Shown here: in pieces, positions 10,652-23,400 of the stretch
How positions within the stretch are numbered: the stretch's first letter is position 1
How the letters are laid out: each line of letters opens with the position of its first letter
Source of the DNA: Gloeopeniophorella convolvens
Lineage: Eukaryota > Basidiomycota > Agaricomycetes > Russulales
Direction of reading: 5' to 3'
Assembly: GCA_022496205.1 (NCBI GenBank)
Contig: WTXD01000015.1
Coordinates: forward strand, 62,001-126,000
Length of the DNA stretch: 64,000 nt
Notes under the pieces: generated by a model
Told to the model about the DNA's origin: nothing
Databases searched by the model: none
What the model saw: only the letters and a program-made list of their open reading frames with translations
Made by a program: the position numbers and the translations under genes

Positions 10652-12982
10652 CTAGCCCGGCGCGCCTGCCCGGCCCATCTTCTTGTCGTGCCCGCGCTTG
10701 CGGTTGTGGTTCCCCTGCCGCGCCTTGTTCTTGTCCTTCCACACGCGGTCGCGCGCCGCGTCGCCGCCGCCCCTACCTCCGCCCCTGCCGCGCCCACGCC
10801 CGCCGCGGGGCGCACCGCCACCGCGGCCCCGCGCCGCCTGGGGATCGGGCGTCTGGCTGCGGCTGTGGCTGCGGCTGCTGGGCCCCGCGGACACGGGTCC
10901 CGCGAGCGGCTTGTTGCCTGCGAATTCGTGCTTCTGCAGCACGCGCTCTTTCAGTTTCGGCTGTGCAGGGCGTGTGTGCGTGTGAGTGTGAGTCGTGTGT
11001 GTGTGTGTGATGGTGGCGCGGACGTACGTTCCGCTCGAGCATGATGCGCCACCCTTCGATCTGCTCGTCCGCCCAGCCTGGGGGTGCGTCGTGCGCTCAG
11101 CGCCCTGTCGCGTCGAGTGGGTGAGAGGAGGCGCAGCGCACCTGTCTGCGCGCGCAGCGCCGCGCGCTCCTTGCTCCGCCGCGTGGCCGCGTCGCGCTCG
11201 AACACCTTGGGATCCGCGATGTACGCGAGCTCGACGAGCGTCTCGGGGCCCGGCGCGCCCTCGTCGCCCTCGTCCTCCGAGCCGCCCTCGGAGCTCTCCT
11301 CCCCGTCGCCCGCGACGCGCACCGCGCCGAGCTCGTCCAGCTCGTCGTCGAACGCGACCTCGCGCGCGCGGCCCTTGCCCTTCCGCGCGCCGCCGAAGAT
11401 GGCCAGCGCGTCGGCGTCCTCGTCCTCGTCGTCGGACGGCGCTTCCGCGCGCCGCAGGATGTCGGCCTTCATCTCCTCGGCGAAGGAGCGGTCGCGCAGC
11501 ACCGCCATCGCGTCGTCCCTGTGCAGAGCCATGAGCACACGCACACACACGCACACGCACACACGAGCAGACGCACGTCTTCTTTCCGACGTGCACGCGC
11601 GACGCGTCCATCTCCTCCCCGTCGAACACGTTCCGCCGGTCGCGCGTGTACTCGAACGCATCCTGCGGCGCAGGCGCGAGTGCCTCGGGCGGCGGCGCGG
11701 TGCCCTCAAGTAGCGCCTCGACCACGCGCTCGACGCTCGCGTACTCCGCGCGCTGCAGCAGCGCGCCGATGTACTCGGGCGCAAAATCCGGCAGCACCGC
11801 GCGCACCTCCGCGATGCGCAGGTCCGCGGCGCTGCTCGCGGTCCCCGCAGGCGCACTGGCACTGGCACCGGCATGCGTTGCGCTGGTAGAGCGGCTCGCC
11901 CCGCGCGCGTCGACGCCAGGCGGCACGCCCGAGCCCAGCAGGAGCTTGAACGCACCCGCGCGGCTCGCGCCGGGCGGCGCCGCGCCGTCGAGCGCGCCCA
12001 GTGCGTCCGCAAGCGCGTCCGCGCGCGGATCACCGCGCGCGGCGCGGCGCAGCACCGCGCCGAGGTCGTACGCGTGCTGGTAGTCCGCGAGCAGGCTGCG
12101 GTTGAAGAACGGCGTCGGCGGCGCGGCGGCAGCGTCCGCGGGGGACTCGGGCAGCGAGCGAAGCGCCATGACGACGTCGAGCGCGCGGGGCACCTCGGCG
12201 GCGAGCGCGGGCCCGTCGGGCAGCGGCGCGAGCGCGCCGAGCAGCGCGCCGAGAAGGAGGTGGAACGCGTCGAGCAGCGCCGCCTTGGTGTGCAGGAAGA
12301 GGCGCTCCCAGTCGTCCGGCGGGGCGCTGGATGTGGACGAGAGGCGGAGCGCGCCGTATGCGCGCGCGGCGCTGCCCAGCCCTGCGTCGTACGCGTGCGC
12401 GAGCGCGAGCACGAGCTCGGTGCTGTGCGCGCACGCGCGGCGCAGTGCGGGCGGGGCGGCGCGGAGGAGGCACAGCAGCGCGTGCGCGGCCTTGCGCAGG
12501 GCGTGCAGGCCCGGTGGCGCGGTGCGCGGTGCGAGAAGCGCGGCGAAGGCGGGGGGCGCGGCGGGGAGGAGCGCGGGCGCGCCGCGGGCGAGGAGCGCGC
12601 GGAGGCGGGTCGGCTGCGCAGCGTAGGCAATGCTCAGGTCGAGCAGCGCGCTGGGCTCGAGCGCGAGGCGCTCGGCGAGGAGCAGCGTGCGCGCGTGGAT
12701 GTGTCGCGCGGCGCGGGTGGTGAGTGCGGGGGCCGGGGCGGGTGAGCTGGGGGCGGCGTCCCAGATGAGGGCGTCGAGGGTGCGCTGGGCGGCGTCGCGG
12801 GCGTAGGAGGCGACATAGGCGGCGGCGGCGGGGGTGTTGAGGGTCTGCGCGGGGAGATCGAGGGTTTGTTGGATGGAGCGGGATATTTTCTGCTCGAGGG
12901 ACGCGAGCTGGGAGGGCGAGAGCGAGGAGCGGGCGTGGGAGGACGGGTACGGCGGCAGAGGCGCTACGGTAGCCGCGGTCAT
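10652..12982 (-). CDS. ASCC2-like CUE-domain protein
   Basis: Exons 12982-11577, 11518-11142, 11077-11028 and 10960-10652 give 713 residues. A long Ala- and Leu-rich helical N-terminal region is followed by a CUE domain at about residues 387-428 (RAVLPDFAPEYIGALL), then the NVFDGEE motif that follows the CUE domain in ASCC2. Next come acidic stretches, an RSKERAALRAQT helix, and a C-terminal tail rich in RGG-like and basic residues. Known ASCC2 binds K63-linked ubiquitin through its CUE domain and recruits the ASCC complex to alkylation damage and collided ribosomes; the same role is inferred here. The gene is extremely GC-rich, so long shadow ORFs fill the other frames. Two introns contain CA/TG repeats. 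Confidence 0.75.
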   Translation of the reverse strand: MTAATVAPLPPYPSSHARSSLSPSQLASLEQKISRSIQQTLDLPAQTLNTPAAAAYVASYARDAAQRTLDALIWDAAPSSPAPAPALTTRAARHIHARTLLLAERLALEPSALLDLSIAYAAQPTRLRALLARGAPALLPAAPPAFAALLAPRTAPPGLHALRKAAHALLCLLRAAPPALRRACAHSTELVLALAHAYDAGLGSAARAYGALRLSSTSSAPPDDWERLFLHTKAALLDAFHLLLGALLGALAPLPDGPALAAEVPRALDVVMALRSLPESPADAAAAPPTPFFNRSLLADYQHAYDLGAVLRRAARGDPRADALADALGALDGAAPPGASRAGAFKLLLGSGVPPGVDARGASRSTSATHAGASASAPAGTASSAADLRIAEVRAVLPDFAPEYIGALLQRAEYASVERVVEALLEGTAPPPEALAPAPQDAFEYTRDRRNVFDGEEMDASRVHVGKKTCVCSCVRVRVCACAHGSAQGRRDGGAARPLLRRGDEGRHPAARGSAVRRRGRGRRRAGHLRRRAEGQGPRARGRVRRRAGRARRGARRGRRGGELRGRLGGRGRRGRAGPRDARRARVHRGSQGVRARRGHAAEQGARGAARADRCAAPPLTHSTRQGAERTTHPQAGRTSRSKGGASCSSGTYVRATITHTHTTHTHTHTRPAQPKLKERVLQKHEFAGNKPLAGPVSAGPSSRSHSRSQTPDPQAARGRGGGAPRGGRGRGRGGGRGGGDAARDRVWKDKNKARQGNHNRKRGHDKKMGRAGAPG

Positions 12983-14285
12983 CGTAGCAGATTGAATCAG
13001 TGACCCGGTCAACGAGAGGCTCCGATTTACTAAGGATTCGCGTCGGACGCAGCTCGGATGACACAGGCGTGGCACACACCAGTAAGCAGCTGTAAGCAGA
13101 GAGCTGAACCGTGCGACCCGCAGCGAGTTTGCTGACAGCGCTGTGGGATAAACGCCGTACTCAAATCAGTTCCGCACTCTGCGCAACGATCGAAAACAGC
13201 GTCAGCACCGCGATATCGCTTACATAACGCGATTGCGAAGTGTGAGTGGGGTGTTTGTCCGTGTTAGGAACCCAAGATAATCTTTCGATCACCGTCCGAT
13301 TCAGTCCAACCCGAAACCTCGTGTGCACATGCAGGCAGTCGCAGGCAGTCATCTTCATAGAAATTTTAGTTTGAAGAAAGATACAGGTTGTCCCGGGGCC
13401 CAGCTCATGTGCTGCATCTGGACATCAGGGTAGTCCTACTGCCCCGGTCTCCCCAATGTGTCCACCGAAGCTCGAGTCGGGCCTGGTGGCCTGGCCTCTC
13501 AATTGCATCGCTACATAATTGGAACTAAGACGCCGCGCTTCTCATACCTTTCGAGTCTGTCAGGTCCCCCAGGTCAAGAGCTCTCTCCAAGCGCTCGGGT
13601 CCTGCTTGCCTCAAAGATACAGTCTTCCGTGTGCCATCGCCCCGCATCGCAACGGGTACTCCTCTCACTTGGATTGAGATGCTGGGACGTTATGCTGCAC
13701 GCCTCTGCGGCCTCGCACCTTACGGGATCGAGGCGTATTCCGGTTCGATGCGGGTCTGAAGACGTATTGGGGGCCCGGAAGCCCCTTATCTACGCATCGC
13801 GGTTTCAAACACCCGAGTGACCCTCGGGGGAACCCATCGGAGCGGAAAGCGACGCTCTCGTTGCAGTTCACAGGGCAATGGGTGTGGGTCGCCCTACCTG
13901 TCATCGGCGATCGCCTGGCGCTGTTGCTGATATTCCTCCTTGGTCCTGTATGCCCAGTTGTTCGATGTTCAGTTGTAGTCGGACTCGGAGGGCATTCTTG
14001 GAGAGCATGGGCCGGGCCTGCAGGCCCAAGCGTGCCGCCGCGCTCCTTTGTCGAGCGCAAGCACACACCTCGTTGTTCGCCTGGCTGCATCGAGGCGTGC
14101 TGCGGTCACCCGACGTGAAAGAGGGTGCCGTAAGATAATAGATTGACTCGAACGCAAGCGCTGTGGAAGACCCTCGAGGCGTCTGGTGCGCAGTGCCCGG
14201 GCTGTGTCCGTGACAGCCAAGGGACCAAACAGCTGACAAAGGCAGCTGCAAATAAACTGCAATCGTCGAATCGCCCGGCTTCACT
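12983..14285. other. Intergenic between divergent ASCC2-like gene and UBC4
   Basis: Short ORFs on both strands with no motif or splice chain worth calling. GC content falls back to the window average directly upstream of the ASCC2-like start. Confidence 0.5.
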
Positions 14286-14512
14286 CATCACCACCATCTC
14301 CCTCCTCGTCTACCCCTCAGCTCTCGTATCCTTGGTGCGTCGTCTCGTCGTTCCCGTCCTGTTTTCCGCTGGCTGACTCTCTGTCTCTTTTTCTGCAACT
14401 CTCACCACCCTGGTACCCCTCACTTGCACCCCCTCGCATCGATTCACGCGATGTCTTGATCTTGCCCTTTCGTTCCCCGTCGCACGACAGTCGCTAGCAT
14501 CCTTCTGTACCA
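14286..14512 (+). promoter_or_regulatory. Pyrimidine-rich promoter and 5' leader of UBC4
   Basis: About 220 bp directly upstream of the UBC4 ATG are dominated by CTC and TCT runs on the plus strand, with no TATA box. CT-rich tracts before the start codon are common in highly expressed fungal housekeeping genes. The exact transcription start is not visible. Confidence 0.4.
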
Positions 14513-15840
<1,328 letters not shown>

Positions 15841-16336
15841 CAAGTCTCAGATTTCAGGTCTTGTGGGCCTTGTTTTGAGCCTCAGACAGTCTCGGAATCT
15901 GAGAACATAATACTATCTACTTGTGTATGTCGACCCCATGTTACTAGCCTGAGCAACCCAGAGTACATTCTCCACGACGTCAAGGCTGCAGCTCACGTTC
16001 GTCCGACTCGTTCCCGCCCTTACGACCGGCTCCCGGCTTCGTCTCGACTGCCGGTACTTGATAGGTTCCCGGCGCGACCCATTTCGTCGCGCCGGTCCGC
16101 GGGTTTCTCGCCGCGGCGCTCCGTCGTACCGCCCGGAACCAGGTTGCGTGACGCCGTCGCAGCTCGACTCAGCCGAGCGGCAGGTCGTAGCGGAAAGGTG
16201 CGTCGGCGGTGGGACAGTGGTGTGGATGCGAGGGAATACTCTGAGGCCTTATACGCAAGTAGATAGTTTTGTCTTCTCGGGTTCCGAGACTGTCTGAAGC
16301 TCGAAAAAGGGCCTACGACCCCTATGAGACTTCCTG
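15841..16336. mobile_element. MITE-like element with long terminal inverted repeats
   Basis: The segment 15865-15926 is matched in reverse by 16252-16313, with roughly 80% identity over about 60 bp. Both arms share CAGACAGTCTCGGAA and ACTATCTACTTG. Weaker similarity (AAGTCTCA, GGTC) continues outward to about 15841 and 16336. The 325 bp between the arms have no coding potential. Size, long inverted ends and position in an intergenic gap fit a non-autonomous DNA transposon. I found no clear target-site duplication, so the exact ends remain open. Confidence 0.6.
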
Positions 16337-16452
16337 ATTGAATGGCCGTCGCCAAGTTCAATGAAGGGCTAGATGCTGTGATGGTCTGAGGCCTACACAA
16401 AGGCGAGCCTATAGCGCACTTGGCATGCTGCAGGTCCTGTTGTCTTGGTAGA

Positions 16453-17724
16453 TCATACACAAATCCTTACACTGAGATCATCCTTGCGTAGAGCACGATG
16501 TACCAGTTGTTTCCAGTTGCGACCCGCCACGGACGCCCACTTGGCGCCGGTTGTGTTGACAAATCCGACCTCGGTGCGTTCCCACAGCGCTCCAGGCGCA
16601 TGGCCTTCCATATACTTTTCCACGGTCCCTTCTCCATGCAGATTCCCGCAGAAATCTAGCGGGCGTCAGAGGGAGATCGCTGAGCAACGGCGAGCCAGCG
16701 TACCCTTGAATATCATCACTTTGCCCAACGTCAACACGTTCCCGAACATGTGACCTCTGCTCGAGACCTCTAGGAACACGCGGCCCGGCTTGTCTGGGAG
16801 CACGTAGATCATTTCCCCCGGTCGAAGTGGGCCAAAGTCGATCATAGGGTGCTGGCGAAAATATTCGTTGTAGCATGGAGTGTCGGTCGGATGCCTCGAG
16901 TAAAAGTGGGCATTCTGCTGCAGCCTGATGCGGCGGTGGTCCTTGTATCGAGCGAAGTTCCATAGAATCTCTGAGAGCTTTGGGTTTGGAGGGAGCATCT
17001 CTGCGTCTCCTCCGTGAAGTCGTGCACGACGCTAGCTCATTGAGGGACTGGACTCACGCTGCACGATGACAGACTTGTCGTTCAGGTATGGGAGCGATCC
17101 GAGGAGCGTAAAGCTAGCTCTGATCGTTGGCTTTCGAGGGGCGTCGTCGTCTTCTTTCTGCAGGTGAAAGCACATCAGCCTGTGCGGATTGCCAATGCGA
17201 TCGTTCGCCTTACGTCGGCCTTCCGTTCTCTGAATGCGAGAATCTTCTGGAACAGGTTCAAGGAATGTTTATCCTTTTTCCTGGCCGACGCCATGGTCTC
17301 GGCCACTCTGGTGGACTCCGCCCTGTCTCGAGGAGTCAAAGGGCGACCACCGATGTCGAACTCGAAGCATTACAACCATGGGAGGGCACCCGCTTCGTAC
17401 TGTATCAGGCGAGCCTCGGCAGCCTCGAAAGCTTTCGTTGCCTTGTCGGACGTGCTCTTCTTTGCATCTGTGGCACTCATGAGTGCCTCGTCGACGACAG
17501 CCATCGTCCTGCAGGAATGTGAGCGGGTTGACAGACTGCAGGAAGGGTGGCAAAACTCGCTGTCTAAACAAGGCATCTTGGCGGTCTGTTTGGGGGGAGA
17601 CCTCGGCGAAGAGCCGGGACAAGTTTACGAGCGCTATAGCCTGCCGCTGGTATGCTCTGCCAATGTTCTTGACGTATTTGACGAAAGAATACGCATCAAA
17701 GTCTTCTTGGACCGATTGGGACAT
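16453..17724 (-). CDS. Unknown-function protein, tandem paralogue 1
   Basis: Exons 17724-17561, 17508-17377, 17322-17214, 17157-17058, 17000-16704 and 16655-16453 give 334 residues. I do not recognise a family. The N-terminus has a conserved YVKNIGRAYQRQA helix, then an Ala- and Lys-rich stretch (ATDAKKSTSDKATKAFEAAEA). The second half has LSEILWNFARYKD, VFLEVSS, FGNVLTLGKVMIFKGDFCG and a Trp-rich end. No signal peptide or membrane segment is apparent. Every intron position and phase is shared with the neighbouring copy at 18255-19529. The first intron appears to start with GC (GCGAGT) where the paralogue has GTAGGT. The stop at 16453 is conserved in both copies, but a GTAAGG donor just before it leaves an alternative end possible. 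Confidence 0.7.
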
Positions 17725-17902
17725 CGTGAGCAGCGATGTCCGGAAGGCAAGATGGGGTCCCACACAGACTGTGGTTTTAATGCAATAATATGAATAGATC
17801 GCTCGGACCGCGTTGTGCTGCCTCAAGGTGGTAGTGGTGCATGTTGGTCGACACATGATTTGTGAAACATGGTCTTAGGGTTCACCGCCACGATAGAAAA
17901 AC

Positions 17903-17911
17903 GGTATAAAC
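17903..17911 (-). promoter_or_regulatory. TATA-like box of tandem paralogue 1
   Basis: The minus strand reads GTTTATACC about 180 bp before the start codon. The paralogue has AATATACC at nearly the same distance, and the stretch in between, including CCCTAAGACCATGTT, is conserved between the two copies. Confidence 0.4.
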
Positions 17912-18254
17912 ACTTTGGCAAAGGCCCCAGGATAAGCGCCGCTACGCAATGAGGCGAAGGTGAGTTTGTGGTGGGGAGAACATCCTACCAGTGGCCGAAG
18001 GTGGCCGACGACGCGTCACCGGAATCCCCCGAAATCACGTTATCACTTCACGTACAAAGCGCGGGGCCACCGCGCAGAGCCGCGCAGAGGCCACGGTCTT
18101 GAACAGGCTCGTCTCCCATCCGAGTTCGCGTCGTCGATCGGGCTCGTGCCTCAAGACCCCCTCCGGAGGGGTCAAATTATTTGTCACATGAACTTATATA
18201 AAGGGTAGATGTATAGTTCACTGGGCATGCTGTGGACTCTGTTTTCGTAGTAGA

Positions 18255-19529
18255 TCATACACAAATCTTTACACTGACATTGCCCATGCGTAGAGCGTCC
18301 CGAACCAAGCCTCTCCAGTCACGACCCCCCACAACAGCCCACTTGGTGGCGTGCTCGGCTTCGCTGCGTCTCCACAACATAGGTGCCCGTCCCTCAACAT
18401 CTTTTTCAACATGCCATTCGCCCTCCAGTACCCCGCAGAAATCTATCGGGTATCACGCGTCACAGGGGGTTCGTCCAACAATGTCGAAATAGCACTACAC
18501 CTTTAAACACCATTATGTTCCCCGGTCTCCACACGTTTCCGAATATGCGATTGCGACGGGACCTGTCTTCAGGGACCGTTTCTAGGAACACGCGAACCCG
18601 TGGCTTATCTGTAAGCACATAAACCGGTTCTTCCGGTATGAGCTGCCTGAATTCCATCAGAGGGTGTAGTTGGAACTGTGCGCTACATCTAGCGATGGCG
18701 GACGGAAGCCCCCGGTACTGATAAAAGTGAGGATTCTCCTGCAGTGTGATGCGACGCTCAGGATCCTTGTATCTAGAAAAGTTCCAGAGGATTTCCGAGA
18801 GTCTCGGATTAGGAGAGAGCACCTCTGTCGCTCGTATGAGGTGGCGCGCGATATTGGCCTGAGTTCACTCACGAGGCACTTTGAGAGGTTCCTGGCTTGG
18901 ATCTGATCTAAGTAGCATGAAATTGATTGTGAGCGTTGGCTTGAAGGGAGTGTCAGCCCTTTTCTGCAGATGGCAGCAGTGGTCACTAAAGTCCATCGAT
19001 GCGATCACTGCATCTGCCTTACGTCGATTTTCTGTCCCGTGAAGAATCCAAGAAATCTGGAAAACCAATCCGATGAGTATTCGTCCCTTTTCTTGGCCGA
19101 CGACATCCTCTCAGCGATCTCGGCGAGTTCATATCTGTCTCGAAGGTCAGAGCATGTTCATGGAGTCGAACGAATCGCTACGACTTAGGGAATGCTCTCG
19201 CTTGGTACTGTGCCAAAACAACTTCGGCGGCTTTGAACGCGCCCGCTGCCTCGCTCGACACGCTTTTCTTGGCATCTGCAGCACACCTGAGCGCCTTGTC
19301 AACGGCAGCCATCGCCCTGTACAGTAGGGCTGAGTACACAGATGAGAAGAAGTAGCGAGACCTACTGTCTGAACGCCACGTCGTAGTGCTCCGTTTGGGG
19401 AGAAGCCTCGAGGAAAAGCCTGGAAATGTTCACAAGCTCTTGAGCCTGCCGCTGGTACGCTCTGCCAATGTTCTTGACGTAATTGAGGAAAGAACGGGGA
19501 TCGAACATCTTTCCAGCTGATTGGTCCAT
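18255..19529 (-). CDS. Unknown-function protein, tandem paralogue 2
   Basis: Exons 19529-19366, 19316-19185, 19134-19023, 18963-18873, 18824-18501 and 18442-18255 give 336 residues. Layout and splice phases equal those of paralogue 1; exons 1 and 2 have identical lengths (164 and 132 nt). Shared blocks are YVKNIGRAYQRQA, DAKKS, RLSEILWNFSRYKD, VRVFLETV, IMVFKGDFCG and the closing VSVKICV. The middle exons diverge most. Both copies point the same way, about 530 bp apart. This fits a tandem duplication that included the promoter, with enough divergence to suggest selection on the conserved blocks. Function and location are unknown. Confidence 0.7.
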
Positions 19530-19702
19530 CGTGAGTAGCGAAGGTAGAAAGGCAAAGCAGAGTCCTGAGCGGATCGTCTGCAGATGGGTCTTATGAACGG
19601 GTTGAAACACCTTGTGCCGCCTCATGAAAGGTGGCGGTGGTGCCTTCCGGTCGACGCGTGTGTGCAACATGGTCTTAGGGTTTCCCGATGAGACCATAAA
19701 TC

Positions 19703-19710
19703 GGTATATT
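19703..19710 (-). promoter_or_regulatory. TATA-like box of tandem paralogue 2
   Basis: The minus strand reads AATATACC about 176 bp before the start codon, matching the spacing in paralogue 1. Confidence 0.4.
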
Positions 19711-20472
19711 GGCATGGTGATCTTCCCAGAAGCCACAGATAAAGCACCGCTATCCATTCAGACAAAGAGCAACGAGGACTTGTGGGCAAATTCATCCCGC
19801 CGAACTGGGTTAAACGTCAAAGTGACCAGCGCCGCGTGTTGATCCCTGTTGAACACGAAACGGCGCGCGGTGCTTGCCATCGTTCAGGTGTATTGGCCGC
19901 ATATTGGAAGATAATGCCCAGCGTCCTGGCTTCCGTTAAGACACGGGTGCATCCGGGGTTCGCGTCGAACGACATAGCTCTTGGGCATAGCTGGAGATTT
20001 CGGACGTTGTTGAGGCCGGGCATCATGCAGGCCGTGGCTCGCTTTACACGCCCATCCCAGCAACCTTGCCTGAGGCCACACTGACAATTTTAATTGGATT
20101 TTCTCGCCTAGGTTATGCAGAGTCTTAATACGAGTTTGATTGAGATAGCCTCAGCGTGATTCGGTGTTTGAGAACTAGAGTGACCCTAAATCTCCTGATT
20201 TGGAGAGCAAAGGCATCCGGCTGTCGTCCGGCTGACCGGGAGAATAACGTTAGCGGGCTTCCGTTCCCTCAACCCACGGCTGCCCTGCGACTTCTGTTGT
20301 GGTTGAGGGTGTGCATGAGCGCCACCCGTCACTCCGCTGTCCGTTGCCCTTCGCCCCTCCCCTCGTCATACACCCTGCTCGCAGCAATAAAATCTGGCCA
20401 ACATGCATTCACCGCAGCACATCCCTACAACCACAACATTCCGCCTCTCACCCCCGTCCATCCATTCTAGCC

Positions 20473-23400
20473 ATGCCTGCCGTCCGACCCAGCGTGTCAC
20501 CAATCCAAGCATTGTCACCTGAGGGTCAGTCGCGTCAGCTATCACCACAGGGTGTAACACCAAATTGATTCCCCCATTTGGTCACAGTTTGGGCGCGCGC
20601 TCCCGGTGGCAAGTGGACGTGCCGGGTGTGCGATGATGGTAAAACTCACCTGTGGCGACTCGCTGGCCGGCACGAAGCATCTATAGCTCACCAAGAAGCC
20701 ATGCAATCGTTCCTCCATCGGCGTGTCAGCTCAATCTTGATCAACGAATACGTCTCTGCTGTACCCAATGTTCAAATATCTTTGCCGCCCTCCGTAATAA
20801 GGAATACTTTCATGAATGACTCGCAATCTGCGCCATTGTCCGATACAAGGCCGTCAGCCAGTCCTCCTGATTGGACTGCGGATTCCTTTGGCGAGGCTTC
20901 GCGGGGCCTCTCTGATTCCTCGTTCGCGCAAGACAATGTGTCTAACTCTATTTCTGAGCAGCAAGATTTTCTCAATGACGATAGGTTATCAGACACGGGT
21001 GAAGGTGCAGAGCGGTCTGAGGACTCCCAACCTACTGCCGATTCAGGTGTGTAGGAACTACTTGTCATCCCGTTCGCAGAGCGATGCTCACACTACATGC
21101 AGATATTCAGAGCAGTGCCGGCGTCGGGGGTTATCAAGCGCCCCCTGCTAGTGCTGCGGTCGCTCAGATGGCTACAAATCCATGGCGTCCTTGGCCGGAT
21201 AAAATCGTACTACCATTCTCCTGCAATACTCGCTACATTGATTGCTTATATTATTTGTAACAGACATGCACACTCGATGCAGTCATGCATCTCTCTCGCT
21301 CCGCATTCTCGGGAAAACAACTCAACATCCTACATTGGTTGCTTAGTAGCAATGGCGTACCTATGATGCGGTCGGTCAAAGCGATGCATGCGTTCAACCG
21401 CAGTCTTCACTCCACGTGTGGCATTCGGACGATCCAATTTGACGGGGCCCTTGGTAACAAGTTCTTTATGAATTCATTGGCAGACATTATTGCTCAGGTA
21501 CATGCTCCGTCGCTTTGTCCATGTATCACATAACTGAGACTCCGTTTCTAGGAAATGGCAAACCCCCGCGTTCGCCCACATCTTCACTTCTACCCTGAAG
21601 ATGCAGGCACAGTTGTTAACGAGTACTGGCATGCAAAGCATTGGCGTGAGGATGCGGACCCGACCATCTTGACACCACTTGCGGTAATTGGATCACAGCA
21701 CTTCTATACGCTTGAGCCGTGCCTGCTGAAGAGTGGTATCGCTGTTATGCCAACACGTTGGATTATTCGCAATGGTAGCTTCTATGCAACAGCATGGGTG
21801 TTGCGCCCTGTGAGCGATGGGGTCGAGCAAGGCTGGGTTGTTGAAGAGTACAACGTGATACACGTCTCGGACTCTGAGCTTCTAGTCTCGTTCCCGAACT
21901 GGGAAGCAAGTCAGTCAACACATCGGTTACCCAATGCGAAACACCTGTTTGGTACGTCATTCTGCCAACTCGGTGCATAGCTACATCCACTAACCCTGCT
22001 ATGCAGGCTCTGTGACCCAGCCAGGAGGGCCGCTTGTGCCATGGACAAGAACGAACGCATCTATAGGCAACCCATGGCGAGCACGTGCCAAAGGTGCTCG
22101 TGTGTATTGCTTCATGATGTGGGTATACTGCGACGATGTCTCCGGAAACCAGTCAAAGAGGTGGAACGAACATAATTCAATTCTCTTCTCGCCTGCTGGA
22201 CTCCCGCGTGTACTCCTACAGCAGGAGTACAACGTACACTTCCTCTGCACGTCAAACATAGCCCCGCCACTTGAGATGATGGACGGTCTCGTCCAACAAC
22301 TAGAGTAAGTGATATCCATCTATCAGTAAATGTGTCTGCTCACAGAGTCCTTTCAAGGCATGCGTGGAGCGAGGGGATCTGGTCTTGGGACTGCGTGCAC
22401 CAGGAGCGTGTGCTTCTCATCCCGGGCATGCCCGCTTTCCTCGGCGACAATCCCATGCAAAGCGAGTTCTCATGCCATATTGGCCAGGGTGGCAAGTGCT
22501 TGTGTCGCATCTGTAAAGCAAAAGGGGGAGAGCGGTGATATCCTGAGTCCAGCTAGAGATGTGGACCGAGGGGAGTTGCTATAGTCGCCAGGGGTGATGG
22601 GATGAGGATTGGGTGGTCGGATGAGCAATAGGGTGAGCTAGTGACTGCAAGGATCCGCTCGGAAACGCAAGGAAAGGACCCGAACTCGCAGGAACACAAC
22701 CTGAAGCTGACCCGAAGGTCCTGGAAGGCCTCGGGCCCTCCAGAGAGTGAGGGAGAGTCTCTGAACGCGACGCAGACCCGAAATGAGATGGGAGCACCGG
22801 GGAAAGGAAGCTTTTTGATCCAAAACACTACAGGATGCAGTACTACTGACTACGTGGGAACCTGAAGCCAAATCCGGTAGGTACAAGGGTTTCCTGCGAC
22901 CCGAAAGTGTAAAGGAACCAGGAAAGAAAAGGAAGTAAAGGGAACTACAATATACAAACGTACAGGCTCGCATCTGCGCTCAAGGGCAGTCTGGGGTTAC
23001 ATCCTTCGCTACCCAGCTCAACCTGATCGCTTCGCAGGGCAAAATACCCAGATCCGAGGTTTCCGAGCGTAGAGACCGCTGAACCCTAACAGCGGTCAAC
23101 AGACAATGCACCGGCAAGTCCCACTGCAGAGGTACCCAGTAACAGTGGCGTCGTTTCCGGTAATGTGTCACCTGCCGGCGAATCATCAGCTGGCAGTGAT
23201 GTAGACTCGGAGCGAAGTTCTGGTGCTGTGGGTAGACAGAAGAAGCGGCCTGAAACGATGCAAGAGATGGTGAGCCGAGTGACGCAGTTTGTTCAGGTAA
23301 CTCACCAGCCTACGCAAACATATATTGTAATGACTGATCTGTTCCCAGCCCGGTCCCCCCCGTACAAGAGAAGACACGCTAGAAGAACTTACCAAGATGA

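Noticed and set aside
10951..12745. Very long ORFs in other frames and antisense (up to 559 codons) over the ASCC2-like gene
   Set aside because: They are Arg/Ala/Pro-rich artefacts of extreme GC content. Only one frame shows the CUE domain and consistent introns.
20266..20309. 9-bp inverted repeat CCCTCAACC/GGTTGAGGG upstream of the transposase
   Set aside because: Too short and with a 26-nt loop; expected by chance at this scale.
22535..23092. Treating the 556-bp insert in the transposase as a GT-AG intron
   Set aside because: GTGATA...CTAACAG ends exist, but joining them breaks the frame, whereas removing TG...CA plus one GCGG keeps it.
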